From CADEEX01 sp964577955 (GTDB lineage: Bacteria > Acidobacteriota > Vicinamibacteria > Vicinamibacterales > CAVVIG01): a stretch of DNA of 64,000 nt. Position 1 is the stretch's first letter; each line of letters starts with the position of its first letter. The stretch lies in contig CAZOAZ010000034.1 of the NCBI GenBank assembly GCA_964577955.1, forward strand, positions 1 to 64,000. The letters run 5' to 3'. Below are positions 1-8,569 of this stretch, piece by piece. A program made the translations under genes and the position numbers. The notes below the pieces were generated by a model. The model was not told the DNA's origin, ran no database searches, and worked only from the letters and a program-made list of their open reading frames with translations.

Positions 1-1
1 G

Positions 2-1678
2 GCACCGGCGGGACGCGGCGGTGCACCGGCGCGCCCGGCCGGCCTCAGCGTGCGTGGCACGGTGAAGACCTTCCGGCCGATCACGCCGGAGATGCTGAAG
101 AACCCGGATCCGGCCGACTGGCTGATGATCCGCGGCAATCACAAGGCCTGGAACTACAGTGCGCTGAATCAGATCACCAGCAGCAACGTGAAGGGCCTGC
201 AGCTCGCCTACGTCTGGAACATGGGCGAAGGGCAGAGCGAGCCGGCGCCGCTCGTCCACGACGGCACGTTCTTCCTGGTCACGCCGAACAACGTGATCCA
301 GGCGCTCGACGCGCGGCGCGGTGATCTCGTCTGGGAATACCGTTCAGGACCCGAGCCGAGTGCGAAGATGCGGAACATCGCGCTGCACGGCACGCACGTC
401 ATCCATCTGACGACCGACGCGCGGCTGCTCGCGCTCGACGCGCGCACCGGCGAAAAGGCATGGGAGAGCCGCGTCGCCGAGCCGTCGAAGGGGTTCGAAG
501 AGTCGAGCGGGCCGATCGTCGTCAACGACACGATCCTCGTCGGGCTCGCGGGCTGCGCGCGCTACGACGATGCCGGCTGCTGGATCAGCGCCTACGATGC
601 GAACACCGGCGCGCTGAAGTGGAAGTTCAACACCATCGCGCAGCCGGGCGAAGCGGGCGACGACACCTGGGCGGGGCTGCCGCCGGTCTACCGCGCGGGG
701 GCAGAAACCTGGATCACCGGCAGCGTGGATACCGACCTCGGTCTCACCTATTGGGGCACCGCGCAGGCCAAGCCGTGGGTGCCGGCCAGCCGGCACATGA
801 CGATCGACGACAAGGCGCTCTACAGCAACTCCACCGTCGCGCTCGACATCGAGACCGGCAAGTTGAAGTGGTACTACCAGCACGTGCCGGGTGAGGCGCT
901 CGATCTCGACGAAGTCTTCGAGCGCGTCCTCGTCGACGTCGATGGCCGCCAGGTCGTGTTCTCGGCCGGCAAGAACGGGATCCTGTGGAAGAACGATCGC
1001 AAGACCGGCGAGTTCATCGGGCTGAAGGAAGTCGTCTTCCAGAACGTCTTCAGCAAGATCGACATGAAGACCGGCGCGGTCGAGTATCGCGACGACATCA
1101 AGAACGCGAAGATCGGCGAGTGGATTCCGGCTTGCCCGAGCAGCGCCGGCGGACACAACTGGCACGCGATGAGCTACAACCCGGGCGCCGGGCTGCTGGT
1201 CATCCCGCTGTCGCAGACCTGCCTCGACAATCTCGCGCAGGCGGTTGAACTCCGCGAAGGGTCCGGCGGCCTGGCCTCCCAACGCCGCTTCTACGAGATG
1301 CCCGGCACCAACGGCAACGTCGGCAAGCTCGGCGCGTACGACGTCCGGACCCTGCGCGAAGTGTGGAGCGTCGAACAGCGCGCCTCGTTCATCACGGCCG
1401 CGCTGTCGACCGCGGGCGGCGTCGTGTTCGCGGGCGATCTCGATCGCAACTTCCGGGCGTTCGACGTGAAGACCGGCAAGATGCTGTGGGAGACTCGTCT
1501 CGGCACCGCCGTCCAGGGCTTCCCGCTCTCATTCAGCGTCAACGGCCGTCAGTACATCGCGGTGACGACGGGCAACGGCGGCACCAGCCCGCGTCAGGTG
1601 CCTGCGCTCGTCACGCCGGAGATCACGTATCCGTCGACCGGCAACGCGTTGTACGTCTTCGCGCTGCCGACGAACTGA
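2..1678 (+). CDS. PQQ-dependent quinoprotein dehydrogenase (5' truncated)
   Basis: The frame is open to the left edge through an Ala/Pro/Gly-rich linker, so the true start probably lies outside the window; the first in-window start codon is the GTG at 50. The protein has the repeating Trp-docking motifs of the eight-bladed quinoprotein propeller (LVWEYRSG, ALKWKFNT, KLKWYYQ, NGILWKNDRKTG) and the block GGHNWHAMSYNP typical of methanol/ethanol-type dehydrogenases. The segment LDLDEVFE sits where the family carries its catalytic Asp. The adjacent Cys-Cys pair that lies over PQQ in methanol dehydrogenase is absent; KMRNIAL occupies that place. Substrate is unknown, with alcohols or sugars most likely. 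The family is periplasmic, but the signal peptide cannot be checked. Confidence 0.85.
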   Translation, partial: APAGRGGAPARPAGLSVRGTVKTFRPITPEMLKNPDPADWLMIRGNHKAWNYSALNQITSSNVKGLQLAYVWNMGEGQSEPAPLVHDGTFFLVTPNNVIQALDARRGDLVWEYRSGPEPSAKMRNIALHGTHVIHLTTDARLLALDARTGEKAWESRVAEPSKGFEESSGPIVVNDTILVGLAGCARYDDAGCWISAYDANTGALKWKFNTIAQPGEAGDDTWAGLPPVYRAGAETWITGSVDTDLGLTYWGTAQAKPWVPASRHMTIDDKALYSNSTVALDIETGKLKWYYQHVPGEALDLDEVFERVLVDVDGRQVVFSAGKNGILWKNDRKTGEFIGLKEVVFQNVFSKIDMKTGAVEYRDDIKNAKIGEWIPACPSSAGGHNWHAMSYNPGAGLLVIPLSQTCLDNLAQAVELREGSGGLASQRRFYEMPGTNGNVGKLGAYDVRTLREVWSVEQRASFITAALSTAGGVVFAGDLDRNFRAFDVKTGKMLWETRLGTAVQGFPLSFSVNGRQYIAVTTGNGGTSPRQVPALVTPEITYPSTGNALYVFALPTN

Positions 1679-1684
1679 CAAAAG

Positions 1685-1761
1685 CTTCACAATGAGCCCG
1701 CAGAGTGCGCAGAGCTAATCAAAGTACGAATCTCTGCGGATTCTGCGGTCTCGTTGTGAAG
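1685..1761. repeat. Imperfect inverted repeat, CTTCACAA..TTGTGAAG family
   Basis: Two roughly 30-base arms, CTTCACAATGAG...GCGCAGAG and its near reverse complement ending CTCGTTGTGAAG, flank a loop of about 17 bases; about 26 of 30 positions pair. It lies just downstream of the quinoprotein gene. A second copy is at 46763-46841, so this is a dispersed element that may also act as a transcript 3' hairpin. Confidence 0.8.
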
Positions 1762-1816
1762 TTCCAGATCGAAGACCGTTCTAGAATGGCGCCGGCAGTT
1801 TGAAAGGAAGGGCCGG

Positions 1817-2752
1817 ATGAGACGGACGGTTTCGCGGCTGGCGTTGATTCTGGTGACTTGGTCGCTCGGTGCCTCCGCCGGGTTCGCGCAGCCGCCGGCC
1901 GGGCCGCCTGGCGCCGGCCGTGGAGCGATCGCGCCGGTCGTGATCGGCCCGCCGGCTCCGGTGCCGCAGGCCGTCGCCATCCCGCGCGCAACGGCCGCCG
2001 AAATCGCCCAGGTGAACGACGCGCTGAAGCGGTTCATCGCGACCGATACGTCTGCAACAAAGCCGCTCCTCGAGAAGTTCGAATCGCTGATGCTGCTCGC
2101 ACCGCAGCGGTTGAACGTGGCCGCCACCTATACGCAGACCGGACAGCGGCAGGGTGCGCGCCACGAAGGGTTCGTCGAGACCGCGAAGCAGGGCAACATC
2201 GATCTGCTCCTGCACGGCGACTCGATCACCGACTGGTGGGTCCAGGGTGAGGCCAACAAGGCGATGTTCGAGAAGTACTTTGGCGGGATGCGGACCGCGA
2301 ACTTCGCGATCGCCGGCGACACGACGCAGGGCGTCCTCTGGGGCCTCCACAACGGCGAAGGGCAGGGTTTTTCGCCCAAGGCCGTCATGCTGATGATCGG
2401 CACCAACAACTCGGGCACCTACACCGCGCCGGAGATTGCCGAAGGCGTGGGCGCCGTCGTCCAGGAGCTGCGTACGAATTTTCCGAACGCGAAGATCCTG
2501 CTGCTCGCGATCTTCCCGCGGAGTACGCCGGGCGATCCGGTGCGCGACAAGATCGCCGACGTCAACCGGATCATTTCCCGGCTCGACGATCGCCAGCATG
2601 TCTTCTACCTGGACATCGGCGCGAAGTTCCTTGATGAACGGGGTTACTTCCTCCCCGATACATTCAGAGCCGACAACCTTCACCCGCAGGCCAGGGGCTA
2701 CGACATCTGGGGCGCGGCGGTGAAGGACACCCTCGCCGAGTTGATGAAGTAG
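1817..2752 (+). CDS. Secreted SGNH/GDSL-type esterase
   Basis: A 311-residue protein with an N-terminal signal peptide ending near AGFAQ. It shows the SGNH hydrolase blocks: block I LLLHGDSITDWW with the nucleophile Ser near residue 136, the MIGTNN block for the oxyanion-hole Asn, and block V DNLHP with the Asp-x-x-His pair near residues 286-289. The GDSITDWW spacing resembles platelet-activating-factor acetylhydrolase-like esterases. A Pro/Gly/Ala-rich stretch follows the signal peptide. The ATG is preceded by GAAAGGAAGG, a good ribosome site. The next gene starts 5 bases after the stop, so the two are probably cotranscribed. It should hydrolyse an ester outside the cytoplasm; the substrate is unknown. 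Confidence 0.85.
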   Translation: MRRTVSRLALILVTWSLGASAGFAQPPAGPPGAGRGAIAPVVIGPPAPVPQAVAIPRATAAEIAQVNDALKRFIATDTSATKPLLEKFESLMLLAPQRLNVAATYTQTGQRQGARHEGFVETAKQGNIDLLLHGDSITDWWVQGEANKAMFEKYFGGMRTANFAIAGDTTQGVLWGLHNGEGQGFSPKAVMLMIGTNNSGTYTAPEIAEGVGAVVQELRTNFPNAKILLLAIFPRSTPGDPVRDKIADVNRIISRLDDRQHVFYLDIGAKFLDERGYFLPDTFRADNLHPQARGYDIWGAAVKDTLAELMK

Positions 2753-2757
2753 ACGTC

Positions 2758-3717
2758 ATGCGACGCGTCTGGTTTCTCGTTCTGATCGCCGGCCTCTCCG
2801 GAGCGCTCGCCGAAAGCCTCCACGGACAGTCCGCGCCCTTCGACTCCACGGGGGGCGGCCTGAGCAAAGTCGAAGGCCGGCAGTGGACGATGCCGCGCTT
2901 GCCGGGCGGCGATCCGGATCTCGAAGGGGTCTGGAACTACGGGACCGCGACGCCGCTCGAGCGGCCGGCGCAGTGGGCCGGGAAGACGACGCTGACGGAA
3001 GCGGAAGCGGTGGCCTGGGAAAAACAGAGCGCCGAACGCCGCGGCGCCGGCAATGCGACGGCCGGGCCCGACTGGTGGGAACCGCAGAACGGCGTGCTCA
3101 AGAATCGCCGGACTGCGCTGATCGTCGATCCGCCGGATGGACGTCTGCCGCCGGCGTCGCCGTCAGCCGCCCGCCGTGGCCGCGGCCGCGGCGGCAACAA
3201 CTACGAGAATCCCGAAGATCTCGGCCTGCAGGAACGCTGCATCGCGTGGCCCGCCGCCGCTCCGCCCTACACCCCGACGGTGTACAACAACAACATCGGC
3301 ATCGTGCAGTCGAAGAACCACATCGTGCTCGAAAGCGAGATGATTCACGTCGCGCGCATCGTGCGGATGAACGGCGCGCACGGCACCCTGCGCTCGATGT
3401 ACGGCGATTCAGTCGGCCACTGGGACGGCACGACGCTCGTCGTCGACACGATCAACTTCGACGGACAGTTGAACTACCGCAACACCGGCAATCGCCTGCA
3501 CCTCGTCGAGCGGTTCATCCGCACCGGCCGCGACACGCTGGCCTACGAGTTTACGGTCGATGATCTGAACACGTGGACGAAGCCGTGGACGGCGCGAATC
3601 GACATGACCAGAAGCGACGCGCCGATCTACGAGTTCGCATGCCACGAGGGAAACGCGAGCAGCGTGACCGCAACGCTCAAAGGCTCGCGCATGGCCGAAC
3701 AGGAAGGCCGTCGGTGA
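2758..3717 (+). CDS. Secreted protein of unknown function (PDLEGVW family)
   Basis: A 319-residue exported protein: signal peptide (MRRVWFLVLIAGLSGALA), then the opening LPGGDPDLEGVWNYGTATPLERP, followed by conserved blocks LIVDPPDGRLP, YNNNIGIVQSKNH, GDSVGHWDGTTLVVDTINF and a C-terminal YEFACHEGN. A paralogue with the same blocks in the same order is encoded at 17810-18802. I recognise it as a family common in Acidobacteriota annotations but know no assigned function. A Gly/Arg-rich insert (RRGRGRGGN) lies mid-protein and is absent from the paralogue. It starts 5 bases after the esterase gene, suggesting coupled expression. Confidence 0.8.
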   Translation: MRRVWFLVLIAGLSGALAESLHGQSAPFDSTGGGLSKVEGRQWTMPRLPGGDPDLEGVWNYGTATPLERPAQWAGKTTLTEAEAVAWEKQSAERRGAGNATAGPDWWEPQNGVLKNRRTALIVDPPDGRLPPASPSAARRGRGRGGNNYENPEDLGLQERCIAWPAAAPPYTPTVYNNNIGIVQSKNHIVLESEMIHVARIVRMNGAHGTLRSMYGDSVGHWDGTTLVVDTINFDGQLNYRNTGNRLHLVERFIRTGRDTLAYEFTVDDLNTWTKPWTARIDMTRSDAPIYEFACHEGNASSVTATLKGSRMAEQEGRR

Positions 3718-3727
3718 CCCGGTAGGC

Positions 3728-3743
3728 ACAGGCTTCAGCCTGT
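3728..3743. repeat. Short palindrome ACAGGCTTCAGCCTGT
   Basis: A 16-base near-perfect palindrome of the GGCTTCAGCC family, seen at many places in this window. It lies between two converging genes (stops at 3717 and 3751), where a hairpin could end transcription from both sides. Confidence 0.75.
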
Positions 3744-3750
3744 CCGTCGC

Positions 3751-5904
3751 CTAGCGGCTGTCGCCGGGGTGGTACGTGCGTTCAGCGTGTCCCTGCAGAT
3801 CGGCCGGATAGAAGTACACGTCGCGCAGCGAACCGGTGCTGTAACGTTCGGCTTGATCGTTGAAGTGCTTCGACTCGATTGATCCGCTCTGCCCGCCCGC
3901 GGTGACCGCCTTCGCCTTCACCTTTTCACCAAATTCGACGACGGCGACGAAGCTGTTGCCGGTGGTGCCGTAGCGCTTCTTCGTGCCGTTGGCGGTGGTC
4001 GCGCCGAACGAGGCAAGCGATCCCCACCGCGCTGACGTGAAGCCGACCGGGATGCTCGGCTTCGCATCGTCGAACGGCTGGACGATGTCGCCGCTCACGC
4101 GTTGGAACCGGTTGATGTCGCCCCACGGCGTGCGCCAGCTGCCGAAGTCGGCGGTCAGGGTGTTCGATGCCGCCTCCAGTGCGGCGAGCGGCGCGAGCCG
4201 CCCGACGGCTTCGCCCCAGTACACCGCCAGCGAGGTGGCGATCGACTCGGTCGACCAGCGGTAGTCCCACGCGCGCAGGATTGCGATCTGCGGCGCCAGC
4301 TTCGCCTTCAGCGGATCCGTGTCCGGCAATCGGTCGAACGCCTGCAACAGCCCGGGAATCTCGTTGGCGAAGAACGGCAGATAGCTGTCGTACGCGGCGG
4401 CGAGGAGCGACTCGATCGTGAAGTCCTTCTTCTTGTCGAACACGCGCAGCGCGTGGAGACCGCGGGGACTCTCCTCGGTGCCGCGGTCGACGTAGGCGGG
4501 AAAGTCCGCGCGCTTCGGGCTGCTGTCGCCGGCGGCCGACCAGGGCCAGTTGTTGCTGTTGTACAGCCAGCCGCTCGCGGGGTTGAGCAGGTGCGGCGAT
4601 TCCTCGACCGAGAGGAGACGGCCCCAGTCGGTCGCTTTGCTCGTGCCGTCCACAGGCCGGGTCCAGTCGAACCGCGCGTCGCGCCGCGGGATGAAGTTCG
4701 AGTGGAAATAGGCGATGTTTCCTTCGGCGTCCGCGAAGATCGTGTTGTTCGACGAATTGGTGTGCCGCTCCATCGTGGCGCGGAAGGTCTTGTAGTTCGT
4801 CGCCTTCGTGCGCGAGTACGACTGAATCAGCGCGTTGACCGGGTCCTGCATCATCCGGACGCTGATCCACTTGCCGTCGGCGGCGCGAACGACCGGGCCG
4901 TGATTCGAGTAGTAGACCGTGAACGTCCGGGTCGCCATTCCAGTCGCGGTCTTGTACGGAACCGCGACGGTCTTCGTCGTCAGCGGCTGCTTCTTGCCGT
5001 CGTAGAGCGAGAAGGCGCGGCCGCCCTCCATCGTGACGGTTTCGGCGTACTCGTCAATGTTGTCGACGCCGCTCGAGGTGTGCATCCACCCCGCTTTCTC
5101 ATTGAATCCCTGATAGATGAAGAACTGCCCCCAGGTGAGGGCCCCGTAGGCGTTCAGCCCGTCGCCACTCGTCATCTGCGCTTCGGCGCGGAAAAAGAAG
5201 GATGTGTGCGGGTTGATGAGGAAAAGCGCGTGCTTGTTCCGTGTATTCGCGGGAGCGATGGCGACACCGTTCGAGCCGGTCGGCTCGGCGTAAGTTGACG
5301 GCTCGTCGAGCGCGGCCCGCGGCGCGGGCTGGCCGTCGTAGAACGCGCGCAGTTGCGCCAGGTTGATTCGTTCGATGTCGCCGCCGATGCTGCCTTCGCT
5401 GAAGCTGAGCGCCATCCACGGTTCGAAGCGGGTGATGACGCGAGGTTTCACCGCGGGATGCGTTGCCAGGTAGTAGTTGAGTCCGGCGGCGAAGCTGTCC
5501 ATCAGCCGTTTCAGCCAGGCCGGGCTCGCGTCGTACTTCGCTTTCAGATCCGCGGGATCGATGTACAGCTTCATCCGCAGATCGCGGTAGATCTCGGCGT
5601 CGCCTTCCGCTTCGGCGAGCCGCCCCATCGCATTCAGATAGTTGGTTTCGATGCGGTTGAAGTCGTCTTCCGCCTGTGCGTAGACGACGCCGAAGACCGC
5701 GTCCGCGTCGGTCGGGCCGCTGACGTGCGGGATCCCCCAGTCGTCGCGGACGATGGTGACGCGCCTGGCCTGATCGGCCCACGCTGTCTCGTCGCGGGAG
5801 CTGTAGGGTCCGGCTTTAGCCGGACCGTCAGCGTCTTGCGCCGGCAACTGCGCGGTCGTGAATGCAGTGAGCAGCAGGCCAAGGGCAGCCAGCGACCGTT
5901 TCAT
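3751..5904 (-). CDS. Penicillin acylase-family N-terminal nucleophile hydrolase
   Basis: A 717-residue exported protein matching the penicillin/acyl-homoserine-lactone acylase family. The opening VTIVRDDWGIPHVSG and VYAQAEDDFNR are typical of the alpha chain. PTGSNGVAIAP near residue 211 contains the expected Gly-Ser-Asn cleavage site, where Ser becomes the catalytic N-terminus of the beta chain after self-cleavage. LWGRL-type blocks, LYNSNNWPW and WAPYWG-like segments follow. The family is periplasmic and cleaves amide bonds; the acyl substrate cannot be told from sequence. Between the signal peptide (ending TTAQLPAQ) and the mature domain lies DGPAKAGPYSS, encoded by a palindromic repeat at 5807-5826. 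Transcribed alone, tail-to-tail with the preceding gene. Confidence 0.88.
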   Translation of the reverse strand: MKRSLAALGLLLTAFTTAQLPAQDADGPAKAGPYSSRDETAWADQARRVTIVRDDWGIPHVSGPTDADAVFGVVYAQAEDDFNRIETNYLNAMGRLAEAEGDAEIYRDLRMKLYIDPADLKAKYDASPAWLKRLMDSFAAGLNYYLATHPAVKPRVITRFEPWMALSFSEGSIGGDIERINLAQLRAFYDGQPAPRAALDEPSTYAEPTGSNGVAIAPANTRNKHALFLINPHTSFFFRAEAQMTSGDGLNAYGALTWGQFFIYQGFNEKAGWMHTSSGVDNIDEYAETVTMEGGRAFSLYDGKKQPLTTKTVAVPYKTATGMATRTFTVYYSNHGPVVRAADGKWISVRMMQDPVNALIQSYSRTKATNYKTFRATMERHTNSSNNTIFADAEGNIAYFHSNFIPRRDARFDWTRPVDGTSKATDWGRLLSVEESPHLLNPASGWLYNSNNWPWSAAGDSSPKRADFPAYVDRGTEESPRGLHALRVFDKKKDFTIESLLAAAYDSYLPFFANEIPGLLQAFDRLPDTDPLKAKLAPQIAILRAWDYRWSTESIATSLAVYWGEAVGRLAPLAALEAASNTLTADFGSWRTPWGDINRFQRVSGDIVQPFDDAKPSIPVGFTSARWGSLASFGATTANGTKKRYGTTGNSFVAVVEFGEKVKAKAVTAGGQSGSIESKHFNDQAERYSTGSLRDVYFYPADLQGHAERTYHPGDSR
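5807..5826. repeat. In-frame palindrome inside the acylase gene
   Basis: GGTCCGGCTTTAGCCGGACC, a perfect 8-base-arm palindrome of the GGCTTCAGCC family, lies within the acylase coding sequence. It encodes GPAKAGP in the linker just after the signal peptide, so the insertion is tolerated in frame. Confidence 0.85.
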
Positions 5905-5944
5905 GGGCGGAATTGTACCTGGTGAGACGACCGCGGCGGCGTGG

Positions 5945-8212
5945 TTACCACCGCCACAGCCGATTGATCTTGATCACGAACGCACGGTTCTTCAGGTCAG
6001 GAAAGCCCGGCAAGGCCGTGTCGCGCTCGTCGGTGTAGACGATGAACAGTTCGCTGCCGGGGCGATACTCCCAGCGCAGGCGAAGATTGCTGGTGAAGGC
6101 ATGCTCGGCCGACCCGTATTGGACCAGGCCGCCCACGAACATGCGCGGCGTAAAGCCGAAATCGGCTCGCGATCGCAGGACCGTCGTCGTAAAGGCGCCG
6201 GCGGAGACGTCGATGTGATTGATCGACAGGCTGGGTTCGACCGACAACTGATGCGTGACCGAGACCCGCGCTCCGCTGATCGTGACCGCCCGGATCGTCC
6301 CGTCGTAGAACTGTCCGAGCTGGACGGCCACCGCCCCGGACGCACGGCGTTGCTGCCCGAACAGATACCTGAGCGTCGTGTCGTCGAACGCATAACCGCC
6401 AACCGGAATGTTCACGCCGCTCGACACTTCGAACGGCCGGTCGAGGTGTTCGTAGTTGCGCCCGGCGTCGACGGAGAACTGATCGCTGTTCTCGAACTCG
6501 ACGTTGAAGTGTGCGGTCTGCTGCCGCGATTCGAGCACGCCCGCCGCACTTTCGACGTACTCGAGGCTGCCTTCGTACGTGAGCTGTCTGACGCCGCGAA
6601 TCGCGCGCGGCCGGGGACTGAATCTCAGGTCGCCGAACGAGCGGCGAAAGCCGGTTCGGCGCAGGAAACCGACTTCCGGGTTGAAGTGTTCGCCGACCGA
6701 CAGATATTCCGCGCGGGCGCCGTAGCGGTCGGCGTCATAGTTCATGCGCCCCTGATAGCTGGTGTCGTCGCCGTCGAGACCCGTCGTGACGGTACGGGCG
6801 GCGTATCCGTCGAGCGTGAGATCTTGAAAGAACGAAAACGCGGCATCGCCGCCGAACGCCTGGTTGGACCCGTCGGTCCGCGTCGAGTGCGAACGGTTGG
6901 TGAACATGGCGCCGATCGTGCTGCGCCTGAAGATGTCGCGCTTCACCCTGAGGACCGTGAAGTTGGTGGCCGGTGTCTGCGAGACCGCTTCGTCGCCGGT
7001 CTGGACGTTGAGCGCGCCGATGGTCAGCCCGCCGACCTTGCCGGTGAGACGGCTGCCGAGGTCGATCGGGACGACGCGGCTCTGATTGAGTCCGATGCGC
7101 CGGCTGTAGAACAGTGCCGGCGTGTCCGCCGTGGCGCCGCTCGAACCGGCGCGCCCGAAGTCGAAGATGCCGCGCCCCTCGAGGAAGAACTCGCGCTTTT
7201 CCGGAAACAGCAGGTTGAACCGCGTGAGATTCACCTGCTGCTCGTCGATCTCGACCTGCGCGAAGTCGGTGTTGACCGTGACGTCCGCGGTCAGGTTGGC
7301 GGTGATCCCGTACTTGGCGTCGCCGCCGAAGTCGTGACCGAGAGCGTTCGACACCGGCGGGTTCAGTCGCACGTCGGTGGTCGACCGCGCGATCGCATAC
7401 GGTTTGAGCTCGATGTTCCGGCTCGCCGGCGGCAGATCGAGTCCGACCAGCGCCGCATCCGCCGAGACGCGCATCATCCCCACGGATCCGCCAATCGACA
7501 GGGGTAGCGGATTCAGGTAGTTCCATTCGTTCTTGCGCCGGATCGCGCGGCGCATGTTGATGCCCCAGGTTTGCCCGGCGCCGGAGACGTAGCGGAGCGA
7601 CTTGAAGGGAATCGCCATCTCCAGCGTCCACCCGTGCTCGAATCGTCCGGTCCGCGCGTCCCAGACCGGATTCCAATCCGCGTTGTTGTTCGTTTCGTCG
7701 GTCATGTGCGAATCGGCCCTGGCGCCGAGCGGATTCGCGTAGAAGAAGTAGCCGTTCCGGCCGTCGTGGAAGGTGTCGAAGGCGACGCCGAAGTGATCGT
7801 TCTGGCGGAGCTGATTGGTATCGCGCCGCATCTCGTTCGCCGTCCAGTGCTCCGGCGGGACCGATTCCCACAGCCGCGCCGCGACATAGATCGTGGCGTC
7901 GTCGAACATCACCCACGCTTCGGTCCGTTCCGTGGGCTCGGCGTTTTCTTTGGGCAGCGTCTGGAGAAAGTCCGAGATTGCCGGCATGCTGCGGTAGACC
8001 GCTTCGTCGAGCTGGCCATCGACGCGCAGCGGCTCGGACAAGTGAATCGCCCGGACTGTGGCGCTGCGCCGGCTGTCTCGCGTCAGCGCCGCCGCCGGTT
8101 GTCCCGTCGACGGCCCCGCGCCCGCTTGCGCGCTCGTCGTGACGGGCCAGGCCAACATCGCCACGCCGATGGCGCTCAAGAGGGCTGACGGATGGCTCAC
8201 GGGAACGAGCAC
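5945..8212 (-). CDS. DUF5916 outer-membrane protein with CBM9-like N-terminus
   Basis: A 755-residue protein: signal peptide, then a CBM9-like beta-sandwich (AIHLSEPLRVDGQLDEAVYR through WTLEMAIPFKSLRY, roughly residues 55-260), then a long DUF5916 region read as an outer-membrane beta-barrel. It ends in Trp (NRLWRW), as barrel proteins often do. A paralogue at 46848-49106 shares the layout and the NRAFV-KINRL end. The family is common in Acidobacteriota and Bacteroidota; its transport or binding role is not established. The GTG start at 8212 lies in the loop of a perfect 9-base stem (8201-8227). The next GTG, at 8200, is an alternative start. Divergent from the cytochrome gene at 8570. Confidence 0.85.
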   Translation of the reverse strand: MLVPVSHPSALLSAIGVAMLAWPVTTSAQAGAGPSTGQPAAALTRDSRRSATVRAIHLSEPLRVDGQLDEAVYRSMPAISDFLQTLPKENAEPTERTEAWVMFDDATIYVAARLWESVPPEHWTANEMRRDTNQLRQNDHFGVAFDTFHDGRNGYFFYANPLGARADSHMTDETNNNADWNPVWDARTGRFEHGWTLEMAIPFKSLRYVSGAGQTWGINMRRAIRRKNEWNYLNPLPLSIGGSVGMMRVSADAALVGLDLPPASRNIELKPYAIARSTTDVRLNPPVSNALGHDFGGDAKYGITANLTADVTVNTDFAQVEIDEQQVNLTRFNLLFPEKREFFLEGRGIFDFGRAGSSGATADTPALFYSRRIGLNQSRVVPIDLGSRLTGKVGGLTIGALNVQTGDEAVSQTPATNFTVLRVKRDIFRRSTIGAMFTNRSHSTRTDGSNQAFGGDAAFSFFQDLTLDGYAARTVTTGLDGDDTSYQGRMNYDADRYGARAEYLSVGEHFNPEVGFLRRTGFRRSFGDLRFSPRPRAIRGVRQLTYEGSLEYVESAAGVLESRQQTAHFNVEFENSDQFSVDAGRNYEHLDRPFEVSSGVNIPVGGYAFDDTTLRYLFGQQRRASGAVAVQLGQFYDGTIRAVTISGARVSVTHQLSVEPSLSINHIDVSAGAFTTTVLRSRADFGFTPRMFVGGLVQYGSAEHAFTSNLRLRWEYRPGSELFIVYTDERDTALPGFPDLKNRAFVIKINRLWRW

Positions 8213-8227
8213 ATCTTTCTCGTTCCC
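8201..8227 (-). promoter_or_regulatory. Hairpin enclosing the start codon of the DUF5916 gene
   Basis: GGGAACGAG and CTCGTTCCC form a perfect 9-base stem around a 9-base loop. On the minus strand the loop reads AAAGATGTG and carries the GTG start; the stem covers the only purine-rich ribosome-site candidate. The structure could control translation or act as a DNA operator. This is seen in sequence only and the function is inferred. Confidence 0.4.
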
Positions 8228-8569
8228 AGACCGAGCGTCAAGGCGACGTCGCTCTCGGTGACGTCCGGCGTTCGCCGGATGGCTCTGCGCGTCAGAAAGG
8301 CCGAACTCTCACGCGATGCGCTCGGGGGTCCTCAGCTTCACATAACGGCCGCCGAGCCGGCCTGGATGTCGCAGGCCGGCCGGGCGGGGGATCGCCGGGT
8401 CGGACCGGTCCTCCCGGCACAAGTTAGGGACGGTCCGCTACTGGGCTGGGCTAAGCCGTCCGCCAGCCCGATATTGCAATTGACAATTCCTTTAGCCGGG
8501 TCGAGCATCTGCCTAAGGCGTAGACGCACGACCAAGCGTCTCGCGACCGGCTTCAATGAAGGGGGCGGC
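8228..8569. other. Intergenic region between divergent genes
   Basis: About 340 bases separate the divergent DUF5916 and cytochrome genes, so it must hold both promoters. TTGACA at 8480-8485 is a candidate -35 box for the rightward gene, with only a weak GAGCAT 17 bases later. The same frame as the cytochrome is open to the left from 8192, but that stretch does not look like protein. No RNA gene or long repeat was seen. Confidence 0.35.

Noticed and set aside
344..1282. 312-codon minus-strand frame opposite the quinoprotein
   Set aside because: Low-complexity Arg/Val/Asp composition and no motifs, while the plus strand has propeller motifs.
5858..7507. 549-codon plus-strand frame opposite the DUF5916 gene
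   Set aside because: The minus strand encodes a coherent signal peptide, CBM9-like and barrel protein; the plus frame is a compositional shadow.
8192..8569. N-terminal extension of the cytochrome/copper protein
   Set aside because: The extension is Arg-rich, has no ribosome site and would bury the signal peptide; the ATG at 8570 has both.
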